Source of the DNA: Pseudomonadota bacterium | Lineage (GTDB): Bacteria > Bdellovibrionota > UBA1018 > CAIMNF01 | Assembly (NCBI GenBank): GCA_027486675.1 | Contig: JAIXOQ010000031.1 | Coordinates: forward strand, 1-64,000 | Length of the DNA stretch: 64,000 nucleotides | Reading direction: 5' to 3' | In this document: positions 26,244-35,453 of the stretch, one piece after another | Layout of the letters: every line of letters begins with the position of its first letter | Numbering within the stretch: position 1 is the first letter of the stretch | Made by a program: the position numbers and the translations under genes | The notes under the pieces: model-generated | Told to the model about the DNA's origin: nothing | What the model saw: the letters and a program-made list of their open reading frames with translations, nothing else | The model's database searches: none

Positions 26244-27077
26244 TTATTCGATTGAACGAATGAATTTGGATGTATCTGTTGTCTGATCGACCAAAGAGTC
26301 CCCCAAGACATTGAGCGCCAACATCGTTAAAAACAGCGCTAATCCCGGAAAAATCACGAGGTGGGGATAGGCTTGGATGTTCCGAAAACCTTCGCTGGCT
26401 AAGGTTCCCCAGCTGGTATCCGGCGGCTGAACTCCTAGGCCGATGAAGCTTAAGAAGCTCTCAGTCATGATGTTGTTCGGAATCTGAAATGTCAGAGAAA
26501 CCAGAATGGGGCCTGTGAGGTTCGGGAGCAGGTGCCGGAACAGGATACGCGGCGTACCAGCGCCGACGGCGCGGGCCGACTCGATGTAGGGCATTTCCCT
26601 TGCCTGGAGTACCAAGCCGCGGATCATCTTCGCTTGTGTCACCCAAGTGGTCAGGCCAATCGACATAAAGATCCCCAAAAATCCACGTCCGAAAAACAGG
26701 GTCAGCAACACTGCCAGTAACAAGGAAGGAAAAGTGAGGATCATGTCAGAGAACGCCATGAGAGCGCGATCTGTGCGGCCGCCTCGGTAACCTGCAATCA
26801 TCCCAGTGATTGTCCCAAGGATAAGCGCAAAAGCTGCCGTGGATAGACCAACAGCAAGCGATAGTCTTGCTCCCTGCAAGATTCGACTCAGAAGATCACG
26901 ACCCAGAGCGTCCGTTCCCATCCAGTGCACCGAGGTTGGGCCAAGCAAAGGTTCCCCAGCGCCGACAGCTTCGGGATCAAACGGACAGAGCCAATGAGCG
27001 AAGAGGGCACACAGTGAAACAATGATCAGGAATACGATCGGCACCCAGAGTCTTGGGCTCATCGGCTGGGATTTCAT
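26244..27077 (-). CDS. ABC transporter permease, DppC/OppC type
   Basis: 277 residues with about six membrane helices and the inner-membrane ABC importer loop, here around ESARAVGAGTPRILFRHLLPN near residues 162-181, which contacts the ATPase. Typical of peptide/nickel importers. It forms a pair with the OppB-like gene (4-nt overlap). No binding protein or ATPase is adjacent, so these must be encoded elsewhere or shared with the second permease pair at 40-42 kb. Confidence 0.9.
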   Translation of the reverse strand: MKSQPMSPRLWVPIVFLIIVSLCALFAHWLCPFDPEAVGAGEPLLGPTSVHWMGTDALGRDLLSRILQGARLSLAVGLSTAAFALILGTITGMIAGYRGGRTDRALMAFSDMILTFPSLLLAVLLTLFFGRGFLGIFMSIGLTTWVTQAKMIRGLVLQAREMPYIESARAVGAGTPRILFRHLLPNLTGPILVSLTFQIPNNIMTESFLSFIGLGVQPPDTSWGTLASEGFRNIQAYPHLVIFPGLALFLTMLALNVLGDSLVDQTTDTSKFIRSIE

Positions 27078-28000
27078 CGCTCAGCCTCTACACGAATGCG
27101 TGGATCTGCCCACACGTACAGGGCGTCGACAAATAAATTAGAGACCACCAGAACGGTTCCGTAAGTCAGAGTTAGACCCAAAACTAATGGATAATCGCGG
27201 TTAATCACGGAAGAGACAAAATGCTGGGCCAGACCCGGGATCTGAAAGACGAGTTCGACGACGTAACTTCCTGTGACGATGTTTGCGGCAAGCGGGCCAA
27301 TGAGACCAATGACTGGCATGAGTGAATTTCTTAAGACATGGACCCACACCGTTCGTTGGCGGGTCACTCCTTTGCTGAGCGCAGTTCGAACAAAGTCTTT
27401 TCCCATATTTTCAATCATCGAAGAGCGAGTCAGTCTTGCAATCATTGCGATCGGACGCAGGGCTAATGCAACAATCGGCAAAACATAGGAACCAGGTTCG
27501 GAGAGTAAAGCGGGTGGCAGCCAGCCTAGGATCGTAGAGAACAGAAGAATAAGTAGGGTCGCGACCAAGTAGGCCGGCAGCGTTACTCCTGCGACTGCTA
27601 AAAACATCGCAGAGAAATCGAGGAAGGTTCCTTTGTGACTTGCTGCCACAGCACCTAGCAATATTCCAAAAAAGAGCGCGATCACCAACGCAAACCCACC
27701 TAAAATTGCGCTTGGGCCGATTGCTCCGCCGATCATTTCAGATACTGGAATACCGATATAATGAAACGATTCCCCAAAATTTCCGTGCAACAGATTCGAC
27801 ACCCATGTACCAAATTGCGCGAATAGAGAGTCATGTAGCCCATACTGAGTTTCAATCAACGCTTGAACATCCGGCGGCCATGCTTTGTCAGAGTCAAAAG
27901 GACTGCCCGGGGCGAATCTGAGTAAGAAGAAAGTGATACACACCAGAGCAAACAACGAAGTAAGTGAGAATGTAAGACGTCTGAGCAGATAGAGCGTCAT
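27074..28000 (-). CDS. ABC transporter permease, DppB/OppB type
   Basis: 308 residues: MTLYLLRRLTFSLTSLF opening, a periplasmic loop with QYGLHDSLFAQFGTW, then membrane helices and the coupling loop DFVRTALSKGV. Classic OppB-type importer subunit for oligopeptides or related substrates. It overlaps the DUF429 gene upstream and the OppC-type gene downstream by 4 nt each. Confidence 0.9.
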   Translation of the reverse strand: MTLYLLRRLTFSLTSLFALVCITFFLLRFAPGSPFDSDKAWPPDVQALIETQYGLHDSLFAQFGTWVSNLLHGNFGESFHYIGIPVSEMIGGAIGPSAILGGFALVIALFFGILLGAVAASHKGTFLDFSAMFLAVAGVTLPAYLVATLLILLFSTILGWLPPALLSEPGSYVLPIVALALRPIAMIARLTRSSMIENMGKDFVRTALSKGVTRQRTVWVHVLRNSLMPVIGLIGPLAANIVTGSYVVELVFQIPGLAQHFVSSVINRDYPLVLGLTLTYGTVLVVSNLFVDALYVWADPRIRVEAER

Positions 28001-28833
28001 GGTTCGCGTGCTGCCCCAAGTTTTGGGATCGTCACCCAGCCAGAAGCAATGGGGAAACCTTTTGGAGGTTTGATCTCGCCACGTTCACTGCTCATCCATG
28101 CACTTGCCGCACAGATGAAAGCATCAAACGAGTTCAAGTGCTCTGCTATTTTTTTTCGATCCCGCTCATAAACAAAGAGACTCAGCTTCTCCATGAGTTG
28201 GTGTAAAAGATCTTCCCTTGCTTGAGAGCCATCTTCGACGCTTCTGTAGCGTGCAAGCACACGTGGTGGAATCTTAAACTCAAGGCCAAGAAGCATCGCG
28301 CTGAGTTTAGAGTGGCACTCTTGGAGCTCAAAACGGTCCTCTAAACTTCTTTTTAAGAAATGCATGCGAGCTGAAAGTGGCGCACGGTTGCCACCCATGG
28401 TTTCATCGATCTCAAAACAAAGTCGGTCGGGGAGATGTGTAGAGATCCATTCCTTGAGAAAAAGCTCCACCGGCCGCTGGGTATACGGAGTAGCCGCATT
28501 CGAGACCTTGTTGTTTTTAGCAAAAGTGCGCATCCATTTCACTTCGGGTCCGGCACACTCTTTTACGCATGTTTTTTTTGTGCACTGAATGCAGGGCGGA
28601 AGTGTGAGTGCAGCATTGACGGATAGGATTGGTCTTTCGTGATTTTCAGCGTGTTCAATCAAAGTCTCAATCAGGACTGCGTCTCCGGAATGGTCCTTGT
28701 CTGGACCGATCCCACTTTGAACGTCTAGGACAAATAACTTCTTTTCACGGGGAAAATACTCCAAAACTGCGAGTGTCGTTTTTGCATTTTTTGCACCCGT
28801 CAGATCTAGTCCTATGAAACGTTTTGGTACCAT
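27997..28833 (-). CDS. DUF429-like protein (predicted RNase H-fold)
   Basis: 278 residues. The start FIGLDLTGAKNAKTTLAV and the C-terminal SFDAFICAASAWM match the DUF429 pattern, a family predicted to have an RNase H-like nuclease fold but without known activity. It carries a cysteine cluster (PPCIQCTKKTCVKEC) near residues 76-91 that could bind zinc or a metal cluster, a feature I do not associate with the usual family. It sits between the GHMP kinase (10-nt gap) and the permeases (4-nt overlap). Confidence 0.6.
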   Translation of the reverse strand: MVPKRFIGLDLTGAKNAKTTLAVLEYFPREKKLFVLDVQSGIGPDKDHSGDAVLIETLIEHAENHERPILSVNAALTLPPCIQCTKKTCVKECAGPEVKWMRTFAKNNKVSNAATPYTQRPVELFLKEWISTHLPDRLCFEIDETMGGNRAPLSARMHFLKRSLEDRFELQECHSKLSAMLLGLEFKIPPRVLARYRSVEDGSQAREDLLHQLMEKLSLFVYERDRKKIAEHLNSFDAFICAASAWMSSERGEIKPPKGFPIASGWVTIPKLGAAREP

Positions 28834-28843
28834 ATATTCGCAC

Positions 28844-29926
28844 TTAACCTGTTACAACGAGGCCATGCAAAGAAGGTTGAAAGGGCAGTTCCTGGATTGC
28901 TTTCCCGCCAGCAAGGACTGCCGTCCTCACTGCACTTCTTCGGGCTGGGTCAGCATCCGGTAGGAGTACAAAAAAGCAGCCCCCACCACCCGCACCACAG
29001 ACCTTAAACGCAACTTCAGATTTTTTCTTTGCTTCAGCAAGCGCCTGGTCCATCTCTGGAGTGCTAATTCCGGTAGCAAGCTTACGTCTTGCATTCCATT
29101 CCGCGTTCACGCCTTGAAGCAGTCCGCTCGCGTTTTTTTCTTTGAGTGAGATGACGACGGTCTCTGTAGCACTACAAATTTGGAGAAACCGTTCATGGAC
29201 TTCGGGGCTTTTGTTAATCAGACCCTGAAAAAGCTGCCAATTGTTGATTCCGGAGTTTCTAGATTGTCCGGAATAAAAAAGTAAAGTTCGATCAGCGATG
29301 AAACGGAGGGTGTCTTCATCGAGGCGAGTGCGCTCATTTTGCGCGAGTTTCCATTCGAGGACCTGCAAGCCACCGTACGCCGCGCCATAATAATCTTGCA
29401 GACCAGCCGGGCCATACAGGACTTGGCTTTCTACGTCGCGGGTGAGCGCGATGAGATGTTCACCGTGTTTATTGAGATCCAGTGGAGTTGACTCGGGATT
29501 AGCCCAGGAAAATAGCGCACCAATGAGTGAAATGCTGAGTGCTGAAGAGCCCCCGAGCCCAGCGCCCGATGGGCTTTTTGCGGTTGTTGTTAGGATGATC
29601 GCTTGGTTTTTCGCTTGTGGGACTTGTGCAGCAAAGTAGCGCAAAAGTTTTAAGGGAAGAGCGAGCCGCGTCGTTGGTTCCTGATCCGAGAGAATTTCAT
29701 CCCATTTCCAGTTTTCCTCGATGCCAAGATCGCGGCTGACCAATCGTACTCCTGGATTCTTTGATGCATTGATTTCAAGTTTTGTTTCCGCAAAGAGATC
29801 AATTCCGTAATTCACCGTCTTTGGATGCGGCAACAACAAATAGAGAGGCCAAATATCGACAGTCCCACCGGAAACATCAATGCGTACAGGCGCCTGAGAA
29901 ACAATGTGTCTAGAATCGCTCGCCAT
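28844..29926 (-). CDS. GHMP-family sugar/heptose kinase-like protein
   Basis: 360 residues. The ATP-binding motif SPSGAGLGGSSALSISL near 124-140, the N-terminal APVRIDVSGGTVDIWPL, and the C-terminal KVCGAGGGGCFFVLLP place it in the GHMP superfamily, closest in wording to sugar-1-kinases such as the heptose-7-phosphate or fucose/galactose kinases. Substrate not determined; a cell-envelope sugar is plausible. The start overlaps the hpt stop by one base (TAATG). Confidence 0.85.
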   Translation of the reverse strand: MASDSRHIVSQAPVRIDVSGGTVDIWPLYLLLPHPKTVNYGIDLFAETKLEINASKNPGVRLVSRDLGIEENWKWDEILSDQEPTTRLALPLKLLRYFAAQVPQAKNQAIILTTTAKSPSGAGLGGSSALSISLIGALFSWANPESTPLDLNKHGEHLIALTRDVESQVLYGPAGLQDYYGAAYGGLQVLEWKLAQNERTRLDEDTLRFIADRTLLFYSGQSRNSGINNWQLFQGLINKSPEVHERFLQICSATETVVISLKEKNASGLLQGVNAEWNARRKLATGISTPEMDQALAEAKKKSEVAFKVCGAGGGGCFFVLLPDADPARRSAVRTAVLAGGKAIQELPFQPSLHGLVVTG

Positions 29927-30441
29927 TAGTCTAAAACTCCGATGTACGGGAGGTTACGGTACAGCTCCTGGTAATCCAGCCCATAGCCGACTACAAAACG
30001 ATTTGGGATTTCAAAGCCGACATAGTCCACTTTTAGATCGGATTGGAGTGCCTCCCTTTTTAGCAAAAAACTTGCACACCGGAGCGACGCGGGTTGCCGC
30101 AGTTTCAGCGCATTGAGGATGTATTGCAGTGTCAGTCCTGTGTCTACGATGTCTTCCACAACAAGGACATGACACCCTTCGATCGGTTCCTTCATGTCGA
30201 GGGTGACTTTCACTTCGCCTGAGGAGGTCTTTCCGCCGTGGTAGGACGATAGGCCCATGAACTCGCACTTGACGGGGAGGTGGATTGCCCTGATCAAGTC
30301 TGCGCAAAAAATGAAGCTGCCTTTTAAGATGCAGATCACCGTCAGTTCGTGGCCAGCCAGGTCGGCTTCGATGCTGCGTGCGATCTCTTGTACGCGGGCT
30401 TGGACTCGAGCGGTGTCAATGAGGACGGGTGGATTAGACAT
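29926..30441 (-). CDS. hpt: Hypoxanthine phosphoribosyltransferase
   Basis: 171 residues from the ATG at 30441, which overlaps the upp stop (ATGTCTAA); the longer track start at 30486 would sit well inside upp. It converts hypoxanthine or guanine and PRPP to IMP/GMP. The PRPP loop VLVVEDIVDTGLTL and the FMGLSSYHGG segment are conserved. Part of a purine and pyrimidine salvage run with upp and tdk. Confidence 0.95.
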   Translation of the reverse strand: MSNPPVLIDTARVQARVQEIARSIEADLAGHELTVICILKGSFIFCADLIRAIHLPVKCEFMGLSSYHGGKTSSGEVKVTLDMKEPIEGCHVLVVEDIVDTGLTLQYILNALKLRQPASLRCASFLLKREALQSDLKVDYVGFEIPNRFVVGYGLDYQELYRNLPYIGVLD

Positions 30442-31276
30442 AGGCATTATTGAGGATCTCACCAAATCCTCCTCCGCCGGGGACAATATAATCCTGATTG
30501 TTTAGTCCTCTTTCTTCGGACCAACGGGTGCCCGGCATGGTCTGAAGAACTGCGGCACTGGAAAGTCCGCGATCCAGACGGATGGCATAGACGATCAGTT
30601 CAGGATGGGCAGAAGTGACGCGCTTTAAGTATTCGGGCGTCACGATACAATGCATGGCGATGAGCTTTCGTGGCCGGCCACGGGTTTTGTACAGGTCGAT
30701 CGCTTCGATGATGGTGCTACCCGTAGCTCCCATGGGGTCCGGGAAAAGCACCACTGATTCCTCGATGCCGCCCCCGATTTTATGCCCACTCACCTCACTG
30801 CCAGAAACGTGCTGATTCTTCGCGAGCGTCCTTGCGATGGATACATGGTCCTGTCTCACTCCTTTGGGCTGCATAAAATAGTTGAGCGCGTTGTAACAGA
30901 CATGGGAAGGCAGTGTTCCCGCTCGAGCAAGATTCACGCAAACGACCGGGACCGTGGGATCGATCGCCGGACTATCAAAGATAGCCTCAGGATGTTGCGT
31001 GGCCATCCGGGTTTGTGTCGTGGTGGTGATGACAGGGAATTCAACATTGACGATCGTTTTGAGGAGGTTTGAATAGAGCGTCTGAATCAATTCATTGATG
31101 ACAGGTTGCTCGGTCCCTTCCGCGCAGAGCCTCAGCAGGTGGGTATGGAGAAACGGGTCTTCGAGCAGGTGTACATTTTTGCCGTAGGCGTGCTCGCGTT
31201 CGGAAAGAGTAAAGTCAGAGGTCTTAAACTGATGATCCTGAAGAGGTTTCGGCTGGCCGGGAGAGTTCGGGTTCAT
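30434..31276 (-). CDS. upp: Uracil phosphoribosyltransferase-like protein
   Basis: 280 residues from the ATG at 31276. The track start at 31459 lies deep in tdk and gives an implausible leader. Even so the chosen start overlaps the end of tdk by 53 nt. The PRPP loop [13 protein letters not shown] and the C-terminal uracil-binding [11 protein letters not shown] are present. It makes UMP from uracil and PRPP. It is longer than E. coli Upp (208 residues), with about 50 extra N-terminal residues and an insert, and several segments recall the eukaryotic UPRT type. Confidence 0.85.
   Translation of the reverse strand: MNPNSPGQPKPLQDHQFKTSDFTLSEREHAYGKNVHLLEDPFLHTHLLRLCAEGTEQPVINELIQTLYSNLLKTIVNVEFPVITTTTQTRMATQHPEAIFDSPAIDPTVPVVCVNLARAGTLPSHVCYNALNYFMQPKGVRQDHVSIARTLAKNQHVSGSEVSGHKIGGGIEESVVLFPDPMGATGSTIIEAIDLYKTRGRPRKLIAMHCIVTPEYLKRVTSAHPELIVYAIRLDRGLSSAAVLQTMPGTRWSEERGLNNQDYIVPGGGGFGEILNNAYV
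30670..30681. repeat. 12-bp palindrome GTGGCCGGCCAC, copy 1
   Basis: An exact copy inside upp, where it encodes part of Arg-Gly-Arg-Pro-Arg on the minus strand. See the finding on this motif. Confidence 0.6.
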
Positions 31277-31877
31277 CCTTCTTAATGTTCGCGAAGAGGC
31301 CGGGTTGATCAACGACGATTGCGTGGGGCTCATGGCACATTCTACAACGAGCTTCGTAGAATTCAGTTGCGCCGACGAGAACCTGCACTTCTTTCGCATC
31401 CGTTTGGTCGGCGACTTCGCTCTGCACCAAGCGCTGAGTCCGTGTGGCAGGCTGCCCACAGATCATGCAAATTGCTGAAAGTTTCGTCACTTGTTCAGCA
31501 AGCGCAAGTAAGGCAGGCATGGGCCCAAAAGGCTGGGCTTTAAAATCAAGATCTAACCCCGCACAGATCACACGAACTCCGCGGTACGCCAAGTTCTGCA
31601 CAACATCGACGATGCCTACATCAAAAAATTGCGCTTCATCGATACCTACTACTCGGGTGTTGAGATCTACGCGGTCCAGGATCTCTGCAGAATGATGCAC
31701 TGGAATCGAGGGCACCCGGCTCGCATCGTGGCTTTGCACATGATCCACGCTGTAGCGTTGATCAATCACGGGCTTAAAAACCTGCACTTTTTGTTTAGCG
31801 AAACGCGCTCGTTTTAAACGGCGAACGAGTTCCTCGGTTTTACCACTGAACATACTGCCGCAGATGACTTCGATCAT
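31224..31877 (-). CDS. tdk: Thymidine kinase
   Basis: 217 residues. The P-loop [14 protein letters not shown] is near the start, the lid GIDEAQFF follows at about 98-105, and two Cys pairs ([13 protein letters not shown]) bind structural zinc as in type II thymidine kinases. It salvages thymidine to dTMP. Overlaps metG by 4 nt (ATGA). The C-terminal tail beyond the zinc site overlaps the start of upp. Confidence 0.96.
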   Translation of the reverse strand: MIEVICGSMFSGKTEELVRRLKRARFAKQKVQVFKPVIDQRYSVDHVQSHDASRVPSIPVHHSAEILDRVDLNTRVVGIDEAQFFDVGIVDVVQNLAYRGVRVICAGLDLDFKAQPFGPMPALLALAEQVTKLSAICMICGQPATRTQRLVQSEVADQTDAKEVQVLVGATEFYEARCRMCHEPHAIVVDQPGLFANIKKDEPELSRPAETSSGSSV

Positions 31878-33358
31878 GATGCTGCTACCTCGAGTCTTGG
31901 AAAGAGTGCCGGTGGATCACTGAGTACGAAGTCCCGCGGTTCCAAGGTCAGCACGCCCGGGGTATGGCCCAGGCTACTTAACGCGATCTTCGCGGCTTCG
32001 GGGATGTACGCTGTCAGAATCTGGGACACTACGTCAAGCCCGTAGAGTGCATTTGCAATCACTGCTTTGAATTTCTGTTCATCCTCTTTGATCGCCCATG
32101 GTGCTTGGTCGTTCACGTAGGCGTTCACACGGTTCACCTCTTGCCAGATGCGATCTAAAGCACGGTGGTGCTCGCGGGCATCCATGAAGGCCGTAACCTC
32201 CGAAACAGTACCTTTGAAGTCAAAAGCGAGTTCTACACCTTTGCAGGAAACAGTATCGCCGATTCTCTTTCTGGCGAGCTTCACGATACGCATCAACATG
32301 TTTCCGTAATCATTCCCCAATTCAGATTGTCGTCTCTTGAGAAGGTCGGAAAGGATGAACGCTCCATTTGATCCAGCAGGGATTGCGCGCAAAAGATAGT
32401 AGCGGAAGGAGTCGCAGCTCACTTGGGCTAATACTTCTTTTGGTTCAAGCCCATTGCCCAGGCTCTTAGACATCTTTTTGCCGTCCGCAGCAAGGATCAT
32501 CCCGTGGACATAGATCTGCTTGGGAAGTGGAAGATCCGCACAATGCAGCATGATCGGCCAAATGACAGCATGAAACCAAAGAATATCGCGCCCAATGACA
32601 TGTACGTCTGCGGGCCAAAGGCCTTCGCGACCTTTCGGTGTTTGCGTCACCGTGTAGTAATTGATGAGCGCATCAAACCACGTGTACATCACATGTTCCC
32701 CGTTCTCAGGAACGGTAATGCCCCAGCCTTTGTTCGGCCTTGAAATCGAGAGATCTTTCATCGGCTCTGCCTCAAGGCGGCTTAAGATTTCCGTCCTGGC
32801 AGCATTGGGTACTACGAATGTTGGATTTTTCCTAATGTGCTCGATGATGAAGGATTGAAACTGAGAGGTCTTTAGGAAGTATCCTTCTTCCTCTACACGC
32901 TCAAGCTTCTTGCCGTGCTCGGGGCACACGCCGTCGGGCGCTAAAAGATCTGTGTAAAAAGCTTCGCAAGAAATGCAGTAATTGCCGGAGTATTTATCAA
33001 ACGAGATAAATCCCTTCTTCTGTAGCGTCTTCCAAAAATCTTTTGCGACCTGGTGGTGGCGGGCTTCAGTTGTACGGATGAAGTCATCGTATTTCGCGTT
33101 CAGATCGTCACAGAGTTTTTTGAAGTGGGCTACATTTTGATCTACAAACTGGAGGGTCTCTTTTCCTTCAGCTTCTGCGCTCTTCACTAGCTTCTGGCCG
33201 TTCTCATCTGTTCCCGTCAAAAAGAAGGCTTCATGGCCTAACAGACGTTCAAAACGTGTGTAGGTGTCGGTCACTACCTTTTCAAGTGCATGGCCCAGGT
33301 GTGGCGTCCCGTTGGGGTAGTCGATTGCGGTGGTGATGTAGAAAGGTTTTTTCCTCAA
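31874..33358 (-). CDS. metG: Methionyl-tRNA synthetase
   Basis: 494 residues from a TTG at 33358 that overlaps the previous gene's stop (TTGA) and is preceded by AAAGGA. The track start at 33430 adds 24 residues that do not fit the family. Class I motifs are PHLGHALEK (the HIGH box) and [10 protein letters not shown] (KMSKS). A zinc-binding CISCEAF...CPEHGK insert is present. It lacks the C-terminal dimerisation domain found in some orthologues. Charges tRNA-Met in the cytoplasm. Confidence 0.96.
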   Translation of the reverse strand: MRKKPFYITTAIDYPNGTPHLGHALEKVVTDTYTRFERLLGHEAFFLTGTDENGQKLVKSAEAEGKETLQFVDQNVAHFKKLCDDLNAKYDDFIRTTEARHHQVAKDFWKTLQKKGFISFDKYSGNYCISCEAFYTDLLAPDGVCPEHGKKLERVEEEGYFLKTSQFQSFIIEHIRKNPTFVVPNAARTEILSRLEAEPMKDLSISRPNKGWGITVPENGEHVMYTWFDALINYYTVTQTPKGREGLWPADVHVIGRDILWFHAVIWPIMLHCADLPLPKQIYVHGMILAADGKKMSKSLGNGLEPKEVLAQVSCDSFRYYLLRAIPAGSNGAFILSDLLKRRQSELGNDYGNMLMRIVKLARKRIGDTVSCKGVELAFDFKGTVSEVTAFMDAREHHRALDRIWQEVNRVNAYVNDQAPWAIKEDEQKFKAVIANALYGLDVVSQILTAYIPEAAKIALSSLGHTPGVLTLEPRDFVLSDPPALFPRLEVAAS

Positions 33359-34032
33359 TGGGTCATTCCTTTGATCGCGGCGAATAGGCCCCCTACTGCT
33401 CCACCACAGCAACAGCACAGCAGGGTCCAAAGAATAAACTGAGGAAGAATAAAGACAGCAATGGCTCTTCCGCTTCTAAGGTCAAAGTACTTAGCGACCG
33501 CGTAGACCGCAACCGTTTGGGCTGTGATCCAACCGACGAAAGTGCCTAGGGGTAGGGAAATAAAACTAAAAAAGCCGCCGATGCAGAGAGAGAAGTAAGC
33601 AAACCCAAGCAGTCGCGTGACTTCTGCATATTTAGGCCGGTGGCGGGAAAGAATCTGTAGTCCGAAGGTCAAAAAGAGGGCTGCTGAGAAAACCCCAATT
33701 ATGGCCTGAATCGGGGCCCAAGCTAAGCTGCCTAGGGACAAAATCCACGGCTGGGCTGAAGGTAAGCCCGAAGAGAAACGATCGAACATCACGCTTAAAT
33801 CAAGCCCTTTTACCTGGGAAAGCTCTTTCAGAATTGCAGTCATCGCCTCAGATTGTTGTGCAGCGGCTCCAGGCGATAAAAAGGTGTGAATGCTGCGAAG
33901 AAGCTCGGCTAAGAGTGCGCCGATGGACGCTGCGGCAAGTCCATCAGATGCCGTTGTTTCGCGAATTCCTAAAGAATAAAATTCTGCTGGTTCCCGGATG
34001 CTGAGCCAAATTCGATCAAAGAGAGATTTCAT
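33355..34032 (-). CDS. YIP1-like membrane protein
   Basis: 225 residues. An N-terminal amphipathic stretch (MKSLFDRIWLSIREPAEFYSL) precedes about five membrane helices, matching the bacterial YIP1-domain layout. A run of cysteines (LLCCCCGGAVGG) near the end is unusual. Function unknown. Overlaps DUF4340 upstream (4 nt) and metG downstream (4 nt). Confidence 0.65.
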   Translation of the reverse strand: MKSLFDRIWLSIREPAEFYSLGIRETTASDGLAAASIGALLAELLRSIHTFLSPGAAAQQSEAMTAILKELSQVKGLDLSVMFDRFSSGLPSAQPWILSLGSLAWAPIQAIIGVFSAALFLTFGLQILSRHRPKYAEVTRLLGFAYFSLCIGGFFSFISLPLGTFVGWITAQTVAVYAVAKYFDLRSGRAIAVFILPQFILWTLLCCCCGGAVGGLFAAIKGMTH

Positions 34033-35453
34033 TTTTTAGAATTCACTTTCCAGTCTTCTGCACCCAATGGGAGCAAAGACTTCAGTTCGTCGTTGAGCCA
34101 AAGGCTCTCAGTGACTTTGCTCTTTAAGTTTTGGGCGTACAGAATTTTGGAGTGAATCCAGAATGCATATTGGATTTCGTCCGCCGGTGTTGCGCCATCA
34201 AAGGTGATTGTGATTGCCTTGTCGCGTCCAGGCATCACTGAGTCTTTGTACTCCTTAATCTGGGACTGGCTGAATTCATTGATCAACCCTTCGATCTTCG
34301 AGGCGTCCTTCGATGCGTCCGCAGAGGTCCACGCCTTTCCGTTTAGACTAAAGACCCACGGCTCTCCTATCGATTTTCCGCTAATAGTGACCTTTGTAAT
34401 CTTGGTTTTTGCCGCAACTGGAATCAAACGTGGCACCCGCAAGTCCGACATATATTTATCGATAATCGTCTTGCTTCCTGTTTCCACCTCCACTACCTCT
34501 TGCAGACCACTTGCTTGAATGAAGTTTTGGCGAGTCTCCAGTTTATCGTCTTTTGTTTTACGCGAAGCACTCTCAAACCAAGTGAGTTTGAATGGAGTTT
34601 TCTGCTCATTCAACTCGGCCACAATGGTCAGGACTGGTGTGACTCCAGCCGGAGGCGTCACTTTTCCAGTAAAGCCTTTCGCCTTCAGATTTGCGACCAT
34701 TTGCAACCAGTTTCCAACCCGCTCTGAGTCCGCTTCGACCGATAGCGAGGTGCCCTGACGTCTGAGCTGCCAGCCGCCTTCTTTGAGTTCCGCCGAAAAG
34801 GATCCCCGTCTGCTTTGAAGATTGAATTTCTTGACCTTGAAGCGGTCCCAAGAAAATAAGTCCTTGTTACGCCAGTAAGTGAGATCCTTTGCAATTTGCG
34901 CCAGGAAGAATTTTCCAATCGCAAGAACACGCGAGGTATCCGCAGATCCATTCACCTCAGTCAGTGTGAAGTACTTGTCACCGATCGGATGAGGCTGACC
35001 AAAAGTGAGACGGGTAGTCTTGGCCCCTTCTTGCTCCACTTCGATGTATTGACTGCTCTTTAAAGCGCGCTCGGCAGGAGATAGTCCATATTCCTGAAGC
35101 AATGCGGCGCGTTTTTCTTCTGGGTCATCTTTGAGGTCAATCGTATCGACCGAGGACAAAGTGCTGATAGAGCTAATCAGCGTCTTGATGTTTCCATCGT
35201 CGCCCGGAAAAGCCTGAGGAGATATGATCATCCACTTGGTTCCGGATTTTTTGAATTGAAACTCTCCGCCTTGTCCGCGAATGCGCACAGCGGTGACCTT
35301 CGTTTCGTCTTCAATCGCAAAAGGTTTTCGTTTTGCCGTGTCGGCAGCCTCTTGCTGTGGTCTCTTTTTGTATTCTAACCAATAGGCGGCAGTGCCGAGA
35401 ACCGCTAAAGACACGGATAGAATGAGCGGTGTTTTCCAGCTGGGCTGTCTCAT
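34029..35453 (-). CDS. DUF4340 protein, partner of the Gld-type exporter
   Basis: 474 residues with one N-terminal membrane helix (about 9-26) and a large extracytoplasmic domain of repeated DUF4340-type modules (VTAVRIRGQGGEFQFKKSG..., then VKKFNLQSRRG... and ITKVTISGK...). This family regularly accompanies GldF/GldG-type ABC proteins, as here (4-nt overlap with gldG-like gene). Its periplasmic part may bind the transported or displaced ligand, but no function is established. Confidence 0.85.
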   Translation of the reverse strand: MRQPSWKTPLILSVSLAVLGTAAYWLEYKKRPQQEAADTAKRKPFAIEDETKVTAVRIRGQGGEFQFKKSGTKWMIISPQAFPGDDGNIKTLISSISTLSSVDTIDLKDDPEEKRAALLQEYGLSPAERALKSSQYIEVEQEGAKTTRLTFGQPHPIGDKYFTLTEVNGSADTSRVLAIGKFFLAQIAKDLTYWRNKDLFSWDRFKVKKFNLQSRRGSFSAELKEGGWQLRRQGTSLSVEADSERVGNWLQMVANLKAKGFTGKVTPPAGVTPVLTIVAELNEQKTPFKLTWFESASRKTKDDKLETRQNFIQASGLQEVVEVETGSKTIIDKYMSDLRVPRLIPVAAKTKITKVTISGKSIGEPWVFSLNGKAWTSADASKDASKIEGLINEFSQSQIKEYKDSVMPGRDKAITITFDGATPADEIQYAFWIHSKILYAQNLKSKVTESLWLNDELKSLLPLGAEDWKVNSKK

